Shown piece by piece: positions 1 through 6,897 of a stretch of 13,590 nucleotides of DNA. Origin of the DNA: Candidatus Cloacimonadota bacterium (lineage in GTDB: Bacteria; Muiribacteriota; UBA6191; JACPRK01); NCBI GenBank assembly GCA_021772705.1, contig JAJFLN010000617.1, positions 1 to 13,590 on the forward strand, in the 5' to 3' direction. Under the pieces are notes generated by a model. The model had not been told where the DNA came from. It saw only the letters and a list, made by a program, of their open reading frames with translations, and made no database searches. How positions within the stretch are numbered: position 1 is the stretch's first letter; each line of letters starts with the position of its first letter. The position numbers and the translations under genes are program-made.

Positions 1-783
1 ATATTCGCATTCGTGTGCAAGACAGCCTACCGCGAGGGTCTCAGAGAGGCCGAAAGGATCGCCAAGAGACAGAACTTCGAGGCCCCCGCAAGGGCCAGTT
101 CGAAGGGGGATATCGATGAGGATCCCTTCCTGGCGTTGAGCGCCTCCATTGAAGCCGAAGGCCATTGCTCACATGAAGTGGCCGGACCTGGGGCCTCCGC
201 GAGCAGGACACTCGAACAGAAGAAACGCTCGAAGGAGTTCGAGGAGTTCGTACTCTGGGTTCAGAGCCTACTACGGGGAGCCACTGAACTGAAGGCATCC
301 GCCGAGGAAGTCCGATCCGCAGTACTGCGACTGATGGAAGTACAGTCAGGTAGCTCCCTTGCGAGTCCCTCCGAGGGAGATGTCGATGACGATGACTCTT
401 CTACTCGCGACGACTACCAAGGGATCCAGACAAGTGATGAGACGATGGCCAATCTGAACCGGCTCGCCTGGTATCTTGGCTTGCCAAACTTCAGAGAACT
501 TGCCACCGAGGTCAATGAGCGGGGATTCGCCCTCGTCCGCCGCCGTTACGAAATCAAGCGCCTTGCAACGCCTCGGCGTCCTCCGCTGCCAAGACTGCTC
601 GCCTGGTTGCGGACACTGCAGATCGAAGACGTGGTTCGGCTGGCGAAGACCTCGACCGATGTTGCAGCTGATTTCGTTCAGCTTCTTTCGAGTTCGACAG
701 ACCTGTCGAAAATGGACGCACCCAGGCAAAAGGGCTTCCATGCAACAGTCCGTCGTCTGCTGCTAGCCCGGAGGACTGGATAG
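1..783 (+). CDS. Unrecognised protein, probably 5'-truncated by the window edge
   Basis: I do not recognise this protein. The reading frame is open from base 1, so the first in-window start (GTG at 13, giving 256 residues) may be internal and the true start may lie outside. The visible part is largely hydrophilic and predicted helical. It has a charged N-terminal third, an acidic low-complexity stretch near residues 122-134 (a run of four Asp), and a C-terminal half (about 145-256) that looks like a compact all-helical domain ending in a basic tail. I see no membrane segment, signal peptide or known catalytic motif. It is followed by a gap of about 475 bases, so it is unlikely to be co-transcribed tightly with the ABC operon downstream. 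Codon use resembles the neighbouring genes, which supports a real gene. Function unknown. Confidence 0.6.
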   Translation: MFAFVCKTAYREGLREAERIAKRQNFEAPARASSKGDIDEDPFLALSASIEAEGHCSHEVAGPGASASRTLEQKKRSKEFEEFVLWVQSLLRGATELKASAEEVRSAVLRLMEVQSGSSLASPSEGDVDDDDSSTRDDYQGIQTSDETMANLNRLAWYLGLPNFRELATEVNERGFALVRRRYEIKRLATPRRPPLPRLLAWLRTLQIEDVVRLAKTSTDVAADFVQLLSSSTDLSKMDAPRQKGFHATVRRLLLARRTG

Positions 784-1258
784 GCCGATAGGCGTAAGCG
801 GTCTCGCTGCTGGTCACTCCCTGGATCGAACTGTGCAGCCACGGGGAGGTCCGAGAGATGGCGTTCGCCAGCCAGACCCCGAATCATCAGGAACCGGTGT
901 CATCAAAGACGATGGTCCGCTGAGCCGCAGTCCCGGTCAGGGGAATGGTCGCCGGCAGCTCCGACGCTGAGATCCAGAAACCCGCAGATCCGTTCGCCCT
1001 GCTGTGGCAGTCGTGTCCAGAGAGGCCCCCTCGATCGCACGGCCCCAAGCTCATCGGCCCACCTCCAGTCCCCTTCTTCTGTGGACTCCTTCAGCAACGG
1101 GCCTCGGACCAGTGCCTTGGTGACCTGGCCAGGTGTCTGGAGGAGCTCCGGGTGATCCTGCCACCGGGACTGGAGATTCTTGAAACCACACCCCTGAGAG
1201 GGGGCTCTCTTCTGGTGATACCCGCGACGGGACGAAGGCGAGGGATGCCGAGAGAGCA
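784..1258. other. 475-base gap without a confident gene; opposed ORFs of doubtful coding status
   Basis: Two overlapping frames stay open here: a + frame from ATG 945 to 1292 (115 codons), which would run 34 bases into the ABC ATPase gene, and a - frame from 1259 to 903 (118 codons). Neither has a well-placed ribosome binding site: the + frame has only AGGGG directly abutting ATG 945. Both have similar GC-rich third positions, so composition does not decide between them. The + frame reads plausibly around 1100-1230 (alternating hydrophobic and charged residues) and could be a small unrecognised gene or a decayed one. Short GC-rich inverted repeats lie at 1191-1209. The promoter of the operon that starts at 1259 should lie in this gap, but I see no convincing -35/-10 pair. 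Confidence 0.4.
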
Positions 1259-2182
1259 ATGGGCAAGAACATCTTCGAGATCAAGAACCTGAGGAAACGG
1301 TTTCCGGCCAGAGGCCTGCCGACTTGGCTGAGACAATCTCTGTGCCGGATGGGCTTCCTGGTCCGGGAGGAGCGGAATCAACTGGACCGGTACTACCGGC
1401 TCGAGATCGACGAGCTCGAGATTCCTTCCGGCATCGTCGCACTACAGGGCCCCTCCGGTTCGGGAAAGTCGACGCTACTGAACATCCTCGCGGCGCTCGA
1501 CACGGGCTACACGGGAAACGTGACCCTCGTGAGACGAGGGGGTCGGAAGACTCTGCCTCGGTCCGTGACGGACGCCGACGCCTTCCGAAGGGATCACTTC
1601 AGCTTCGTGTTCCAGAGCAGCAATCTGCTGAGCAACCTGAAGGTCGCCAGGAACGCGACGCTCTCTCGGGCCATTGCCGGGCAAGCCGATCTCGGCTGCG
1701 TGGACCTCCTGGATCGATTCTTCGAGCAGCAGGGAGCGATCATCGGGGACCGCTATCCAAGTGAGCTGAGTGGCGGCCAGCGGCAGCGGGTGGCCCTCTG
1801 TCGAGCTCTGACCAAGGCGCGTGACGGAGCCCAGGTGCTGTTTGCCGATGAACCGACGGCAAGCCTGGACAGGGCGGCGGCCGACAACTGCTTCGAGCTG
1901 CTCGAGGAGTGGGTAAGGGACGGCCCGGATCGGCTCCTGTTGCTGGCCACGCACGACCTGGCACAGGCACGCAAGGCGGACCACTTCATCGAGATCGGTC
2001 CGGTTGAGTCCGATGACCCTCCGTCCAAGTGCGCCTCGACTTCCGGTGAGAGCGGGACGCGGTCGGCCCGTCACGGCGTGCGGTTCCAGGGGGACAGGGA
2101 CGAATACCTGCAACGTCAGGAGAAGGAGTCCGCTCGGCAGCCGGCTGAAGGCGACCGAGATGCTCAAGGGAGGAGCGTATGA
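1259..2182 (+). CDS. ABC transporter ATP-binding protein (MacB/LolD/TagT-type)
   Basis: This is a 307-residue cytoplasmic ATPase that would power the FtsX-like permease encoded next. All core motifs are visible: Walker A GPSGSGKST at 64-72, Q-loop FQ at 118-119, signature LSGGQ at 170-174, Walker B VLFADE at 193-198, D-loop SLD at 202-204 and the H-loop His at 232. The LSGGQRQR form and the pairing with an FtsX/MacB-like permease place it with the LolD/MacB family, which usually performs mechanotransmission or lipoprotein/peptide handling rather than import. It is longer than typical LolD-like proteins (about 220-240 aa). About 25 extra residues (17-42) precede the Walker A strand, and a polar tail of about 55 residues (252-307) has no recognisable domain. 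The stop overlaps the permease start (ATGA), indicating translational coupling. Family assignment is firm; the TagT-like role is inferred from the neighbours. Confidence 0.95.
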   Translation: MGKNIFEIKNLRKRFPARGLPTWLRQSLCRMGFLVREERNQLDRYYRLEIDELEIPSGIVALQGPSGSGKSTLLNILAALDTGYTGNVTLVRRGGRKTLPRSVTDADAFRRDHFSFVFQSSNLLSNLKVARNATLSRAIAGQADLGCVDLLDRFFEQQGAIIGDRYPSELSGGQRQRVALCRALTKARDGAQVLFADEPTASLDRAAADNCFELLEEWVRDGPDRLLLLATHDLAQARKADHFIEIGPVESDDPPSKCASTSGESGTRSARHGVRFQGDRDEYLQRQEKESARQPAEGDRDAQGRSV

Positions 2183-3834
2183 GCAGCGTCATGGCAGGTT
2201 GCTGCGGCACGGTCCGCAGGCTGAGATTCCTGCTCCACTACTGCTGGATGGACGCGCGGCGCCCTCGGGAGCTCCTCGACCTGCTCCTGCGTCTCTGTCT
2301 CATCCTGTTCCTGTTCGTGGTACTGATGGCTGCGGCCGCCGTGACGGTGGCCACGCCTCGACTCGCGAAGAAGATCATAGAGGACAACAAACTCCTTCGG
2401 CTCGTCAAGCTGGAGTCGACGGGGAGCTTCCCGATCTCCGAGTCGCGAATGCAGGAGTTCACGTCACTACATGAGCTCGGAGGCGAGATCGTGCCGACGG
2501 CCGGGAAGCACGCTACCGGACGGTCGCTGGTGGCCGGCGTCTCCCCGAATCGCTGGACGCCGCTCCTGCTCTACCGGTCCGATGGCCAGGTCAACAGACG
2601 CTGGACCGACGCGGTGCATCAGGTCTACTCCGAGAGCCACCCGGGCCTTCCGAGCGGCGATCAGCTCTTCCCCTTCTGGGGTATACGGCCCCTCGAGCCC
2701 CTCGAAGCCGGAGAGGTCCCTCGGATCGTCGTGACGACGCGACTCCTGGCCAGTCTCGGGTTCGATATCGAAGAGTTCGAGAAGTGGATCTCGACCGACG
2801 ACCCGAGAGCCGCTCTGAAGGTCCGAGGACAGGAGGGCTGGGACCTCCGACTCACAGTGGAGCGGATTGACGAGTTCCCGGATCAGCACGTCTCGATTCT
2901 CATCCCCACCCGATTGGCCCGCATGGTCGAGGCGCAGGATCCGCGACTCGTTGCGGACCGCAGGTATCGGCGATACGAGCTGAGCCCCGCGCCAGCGTCG
3001 GCGTCCACCGAGATCGAGGGCCTGCAGAAGGCCATCAACGCCGTACACGGGGGAGGAATCTCGATTCGGGTCGGAACCGCTCTCAGCACTGGCGACAGTT
3101 CCACGGCCCTGCACTGCGAGCTGACGAGAGGACTGGAGGTCGAGACCTGGTCTGGTGTGGGGAAGCAAATCGAGGCTTACCTGGGAGCGAGTTTCGAGAA
3201 GACGAACACATTTCAGGAAGTAATCTGCGGCTCCCAGGTGGACGACCGCTGGCTCCCGGAGCTTCGGGCCAACATGGCCACGGTCTTCGTGAGGGAGTAC
3301 TCGGACATCCCCGAGATCTTGGCCTATCTGGAACAACGCCGGGACTCCCTGAAGGTTCGGGTCTTGAACGCCACGAACCTCGAATTCGTCAGGACCGTGC
3401 TCCTGTCGACGGCCTTCGCAGAGAGAGTGATCTCGTGCATCGCGCTGATGTTCCTTCTGAGCTGTCTGACGGGCATTGGATACTCCGCCCTCGCACTCAT
3501 CCAGAGGAAGATCGGCGAGGTCGGAATCCTGCGCGCCTTCGGCGCCAAGAAGAGCTTCATAGCCGGACGGTTCGTCCTGGAGTTCACTGCGATCTGCCTC
3601 CTGGCAGCGTGCACGGCGTGGAACCTCTTGAACAACTTGATCTTGCCCTGGGCAAACGCCCGCCTGATCGAGCTCTCCCCGGCGTTCCGCGACGAAACTC
3701 TGATACTTCGCTGTGGTGTCGAATCGGTCGGTGCAGCGGTCCTGATCTGGCTCGTGACCGTGGTCGTGGTCCTGCTCGTCATCACGAAACACATCCGGGA
3801 GTGCCCTTCGACGCTCCTGAGCATGAGGGACTAA
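2179..3834 (+). CDS. FtsX/MacB-family ABC transporter permease (TagS-like)
   Basis: This is a 551-residue inner-membrane permease partnering the preceding ATPase. It has four membrane segments in the FtsX/MacB pattern: TM1 about 34-58, a large extracytoplasmic domain about 60-412, then TM2 about 418-441, TM3 about 465-487 and TM4 about 517-536. Between TM2 and TM3 lies the family's hallmark cytoplasmic loop, RKIGEVGILRAFGAKK, which couples to the ATPase. A strong Shine-Dalgarno (GGGAGGAG, 2168-2175) precedes the ATG, which overlaps the upstream stop. Such exporters do not need to translocate a substrate; MacB, LolCDE and FtsEX transmit ATP-driven movement across the membrane. The ectodomain is the likely contact for the FGE-like lipoprotein and vWA protein encoded downstream. 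It gives no recognisable subfamily match by eye, so the substrate or signal is unknown. Confidence 0.92.
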   Translation: MSSVMAGCCGTVRRLRFLLHYCWMDARRPRELLDLLLRLCLILFLFVVLMAAAAVTVATPRLAKKIIEDNKLLRLVKLESTGSFPISESRMQEFTSLHELGGEIVPTAGKHATGRSLVAGVSPNRWTPLLLYRSDGQVNRRWTDAVHQVYSESHPGLPSGDQLFPFWGIRPLEPLEAGEVPRIVVTTRLLASLGFDIEEFEKWISTDDPRAALKVRGQEGWDLRLTVERIDEFPDQHVSILIPTRLARMVEAQDPRLVADRRYRRYELSPAPASASTEIEGLQKAINAVHGGGISIRVGTALSTGDSSTALHCELTRGLEVETWSGVGKQIEAYLGASFEKTNTFQEVICGSQVDDRWLPELRANMATVFVREYSDIPEILAYLEQRRDSLKVRVLNATNLEFVRTVLLSTAFAERVISCIALMFLLSCLTGIGYSALALIQRKIGEVGILRAFGAKKSFIAGRFVLEFTAICLLAACTAWNLLNNLILPWANARLIELSPAFRDETLILRCGVESVGAAVLIWLVTVVVVLLVITKHIRECPSTLLSMRD

Positions 3835-3837
3835 CGG

Positions 3838-4629
3838 ATGGAGAACACGCACATCAAACTGTCGGATCGACTGCTCGCCCTTTCCCTCGCACTGCTGGTC
3901 ACGGGGTGCTCCTCGAAACCGTCGCCCGAAGAGCTGCAGATGGCGGCCATTCCCGGCATGGATGAGTTCTGGGCCGGAAGCAGGAACTACCCGCCACGGC
4001 ACCGAGTGAAGATCGCCCCGTTCCTGATCTCTACCTGCGAGACGACCCAGGGCTCCTACGCGAGCGTGATTGGCTCCAATCCATCCATGGGGGAACACGC
4101 TCCCGATCTGCCGGTGCAGAACGTCACCTGGATGCAGGCCGCGAAGTACTGCAACGAGCTGAGCCGCCTGCGAGGGAGAGAACCATGCTACCGCGAGACG
4201 GCAGTCGGCGGGCTGGAATGCGATCCCTCCCGAAACGGCTTTCGGTTGCCAACCTCCGCGGAGTGGGAGCTCGCCTGCCGCGGACAAGGAGAAACGCCAT
4301 ACTTCTGGGGAGACCGCAGAGACGAGGCCTACTGCGTGCCGCCACTGGCCCCGAGATCCTTCGATCTCGTCCAGAGACACCGGCTGGTCAGCTTCACGAA
4401 GCCCGTTCGCTCCAGGCAGGCCAACGCCTACGGTCTCCACGACATGGCCGGCAATGTCTCGGAATGGTGCCAGGACTCCCTGGAGGGTCGCCCGCGGTTT
4501 CGCGTCATCCGGGGCGGTAGCTGGGGAGACCATGACTGGGCCGCCTTCGAGACCAAGTGGGCTTCGGCCATGCCGAGGGACGACGCCTCACCGACCGTGG
4601 GGTTCCGGATCGTGAGACGGGAGGTCTAG
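3838..4629 (+). CDS. FGE/SUMF1-fold lipoprotein lacking the catalytic cysteines (TagR-like)
   Basis: This is a 263-residue predicted lipoprotein. A hydrophobic N-terminus (about 8-22) is followed by a lipobox LVTG-C with the lipidated Cys at 24. The rest is a formylglycine-generating-enzyme fold: PFLISTCETTQ near 61-71, PVQNVTW, the hallmark FRLPTSAEWELACR, GLHDMAGNVSEW, and a C-terminal RGGSW followed by VGFRI. In true FGEs the segment after GGSW carries the copper-binding, catalytic Cys pair. Here it reads GDHDWAAFETKW, with no cysteine at all, so sulfatase maturation activity is unlikely and a binding or scaffold role is more plausible. It starts 3 bases after the permease stop and is clearly part of the operon. 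In the type VI threonine-phosphorylation pathway a similar FGE-like periplasmic protein, TagR, regulates PpkA. An analogous role is inferred, not shown. Confidence 0.9.
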   Translation: MENTHIKLSDRLLALSLALLVTGCSSKPSPEELQMAAIPGMDEFWAGSRNYPPRHRVKIAPFLISTCETTQGSYASVIGSNPSMGEHAPDLPVQNVTWMQAAKYCNELSRLRGREPCYRETAVGGLECDPSRNGFRLPTSAEWELACRGQGETPYFWGDRRDEAYCVPPLAPRSFDLVQRHRLVSFTKPVRSRQANAYGLHDMAGNVSEWCQDSLEGRPRFRVIRGGSWGDHDWAAFETKWASAMPRDDASPTVGFRIVRREV

Positions 4630-4635
4630 GACAGC

Positions 4636-6897
4636 ATGGAGACGAAGATGATCGACTTTCTGGTTGAGTTCCGCAAGGCCGTTGAAGCTGGCATCATCCA
4701 GCCTGACGAACTCAACGCGGTGTTTCGGGAACGGACGAGCAGCGGCGGAGCCCCGATCCATCGTGCCGCGTCGCACAACGCCCACAGGCTGTTCGACACT
4801 CTGAACAGCGGCGTGAACAACTGTTTCACGTCGCTTCGGTGGAAGACTTCGGTGCTGGAGGACATGTGTCTCTTCCTGGGAACGACGCCCAGGGCCGAGC
4901 TCCTGGTCCGCCTTGGACAGATCGATGCCCTGGGATCCAATGACGCCGTCCTGGCTCTTCTGGACGAAGCCCGGGAATTCCGACGGGCTCCGAAAGGAGG
5001 GTCCTTCTCCGGATCGACCCCCGGGACAGAGAGGAAGGGTCGCGAGTCCCGGGAAGCTTCCCCGGCGGCACGATCGAGGGCTACAGGCAATTCACTCGCC
5101 AGTTCCAGATCAACATTCGCCGATGAGCCTGCGGGATGGTGGCAGTCTCATCCGTGGCTCATGACAACGCTGGCCTCCGTCCTGCTCGTGACGGTTAGCC
5201 TCCTTCTGACCGCCATTCCATGGGCGGAGGCGGACTGGCACTGGCTCGATCAGCTGACGAATCGAAACCCCCGGCTAGAGCTGGCTTTCTCCGTGGGCAC
5301 GCTGCCGTCGATGCTCGCCGACGCGGGAGCCGTCTCTTCGACCGTACGGGATCTCGACGGCAAGCTGGACTACCCGCTCCTGAGTCAGGCAGAGACGCTT
5401 CCGGTCACATTCGTCGAAGGGCCTCCAGGCTCGTACGTGCTGTCTTCCAGGTTCCCATCCCAGATGCTGAGATTCCCGTTCTTCCCGGGAGCCGAGGAGC
5501 GTGACGACGTCCATCGCTTCGGCCTGGCCATCGGAAGCGACTGGGAATTCGTCTCCTGCTCGCTGGAGCTGCAAGTTCAGCATCTGCAAGGAGGCGGCAG
5601 GACCAGCGTGAGGGAGACGTCGGCGTTTCGGGTCAACGACACCGTTCAGGTGCTCGACAGTAGCGGGACCTTGCTGGCCGAGCTCACCCTGCTGATGACG
5701 CAACCCTTCGTGCTGCTCCCGGTGTCCCGGCCAGCAGATTTCTCCTACCGGCTGAAGCGAGGGGAGCGAGGATCGGCGGCGGAACGCCTGAGCTACGACG
5801 GGTCAATTCGCGTGCTGACGGCCAAGGTGCAACGCCGGGACACGAAGGCCTGGCGATTCATCGACGAGCTGACCGGGATTGATCTGAAGGAGGGGCGTCC
5901 GATCATCGGGATCGATCCGCTCACGCGAGAACGACTCTTCGTCGGGTACTCCCGGCCCGACGAACTCGACGGAACAGAGTATCACCGTGCGCCGATCCTG
6001 CCCGGCCTCAACCGGTATCGACTGCGTCCCATGTCCGTCCACTGCGAGATACAGTGCGTCGACGGAATGACGGGAAAGCCGGTCGATGGAGCGACGTTCC
6101 GGGCCACGGGCTGTGCCAGATACGACGCCGAGACCCGAGAGTTACTGTTCCTGCCTCCCACGAAGTGTGCGAGCCTGTCAGACTCTCGAATCGTGGTGGA
6201 TGCGGAGGGCTACGACACGTTCAAACTTCCGCTGGGCCCGCAACTCGCGGCGTACACCGACGACGGGAAGGTGACCGTCCGGCTCGAGCGCAGCCGCACC
6301 AACATCGTCGTCGTCTTTCCCGCTTCCGTAGGCATGGGCCGGGTACTCGGGCGCTCCCGGTTCGATGCAGCGAAGGAGTTCCTCGACGAGGTCGAGCGGT
6401 CTCTCGAAGCTCGCTGCGCGCCACTGGGATACCCGGAGGCCGACGTCTTCGTCCTCAAGGACAGGGGACTGGAGCCATACGACGAGAATCCTGCGCTCAC
6501 CTACCAGGCGGCCGATCGGCCGGAGTCACTATTCGTTCGCTCCCTCAACGTTGAAACCCGATCGATCTTCCAGGACTCCAGACTGAAGGACAGGCTCGGC
6601 AAACACAGTGTCTTGATTGTCGTGCTCGGCGACTTCAACCCGCCCGGGGGCAAGTCGATTGCGAAGGGAATCGTGATGCATCTGCACCTGGCGAAATTCT
6701 GGGGCGAGAGGGACTCGGAGGACGAGTACCTGAAGAGATACTGCGAGGAGAATTCTGACCAGGTGACCTACCTGACCGCCGGAGACGGGGCGACGATGAC
6801 CGAAAACGCAAGGCTTCTCGCTCGTGACGTGGAAGCCTCTGTCCGGAGCCTGGTCCGTCGAGGAACGGACGAGAACGATACCAAGGAGACGAAATGA
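4636..6897 (+). CDS. Single-pass membrane protein: helical cytoplasmic domain plus large extracytoplasmic region, possibly vWA-like at the end
   Basis: This is a 753-residue protein I do not recognise as a whole. Residues 1-115 form a helix-rich cytoplasmic domain (starting METKMIDFLVEFRKAVEAG), comparable in size and position to small adaptor (effector-associated or death-like) domains of conflict-system proteins, but I cannot confirm that. A polar linker (about 118-170) leads to one membrane helix, about 174-196. The extracytoplasmic part is beta-rich to about 460. A carboxypeptidase-regulatory-like segment follows (about 466-552, with VDGMTGKPVDGA and DAEGY). The last 200 residues begin with a buried strand IVVVFPASVGMG (about 557) and contain HSVLIVVLGDF (about 657), laid out like a vWA/Rossmann domain without a normal metal site. 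Ribosome site GGGAGG lies at 4620-4625; an alternative ATG is at 4648. The topology mimics PpkA, with the kinase replaced by another domain. Confidence 0.8.
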   Translation: METKMIDFLVEFRKAVEAGIIQPDELNAVFRERTSSGGAPIHRAASHNAHRLFDTLNSGVNNCFTSLRWKTSVLEDMCLFLGTTPRAELLVRLGQIDALGSNDAVLALLDEAREFRRAPKGGSFSGSTPGTERKGRESREASPAARSRATGNSLASSRSTFADEPAGWWQSHPWLMTTLASVLLVTVSLLLTAIPWAEADWHWLDQLTNRNPRLELAFSVGTLPSMLADAGAVSSTVRDLDGKLDYPLLSQAETLPVTFVEGPPGSYVLSSRFPSQMLRFPFFPGAEERDDVHRFGLAIGSDWEFVSCSLELQVQHLQGGGRTSVRETSAFRVNDTVQVLDSSGTLLAELTLLMTQPFVLLPVSRPADFSYRLKRGERGSAAERLSYDGSIRVLTAKVQRRDTKAWRFIDELTGIDLKEGRPIIGIDPLTRERLFVGYSRPDELDGTEYHRAPILPGLNRYRLRPMSVHCEIQCVDGMTGKPVDGATFRATGCARYDAETRELLFLPPTKCASLSDSRIVVDAEGYDTFKLPLGPQLAAYTDDGKVTVRLERSRTNIVVVFPASVGMGRVLGRSRFDAAKEFLDEVERSLEARCAPLGYPEADVFVLKDRGLEPYDENPALTYQAADRPESLFVRSLNVETRSIFQDSRLKDRLGKHSVLIVVLGDFNPPGGKSIAKGIVMHLHLAKFWGERDSEDEYLKRYCEENSDQVTYLTAGDGATMTENARLLARDVEASVRSLVRRGTDENDTKETK

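Noticed and set aside
1180..1221. Promoter candidate TTGAAA (1180-1185) with TGATAC (1216-1221)
   Set aside because: The spacing of 30 bases is far from the usual 16-18, so it is not a credible sigma-70-type promoter.
784..1258. tRNA or other structured RNA gene in the upstream gap
   Set aside because: Only short local hairpins are seen; no cloverleaf, no conserved T-arm sequence and no riboswitch-like core.
2467..4533. Very long - strand ORF (688 codons) antisense to the permease and lipoprotein genes
   Set aside because: It lies opposite two genes with clear family motifs, and its translation has no recognisable domain. Long antisense frames are expected in GC-rich DNA.
3838..4629. Active formylglycine-generating enzyme / sulfatase-modifying factor
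   Set aside because: The catalytic Cys region lacks cysteines, and no sulfatase is encoded in the window.
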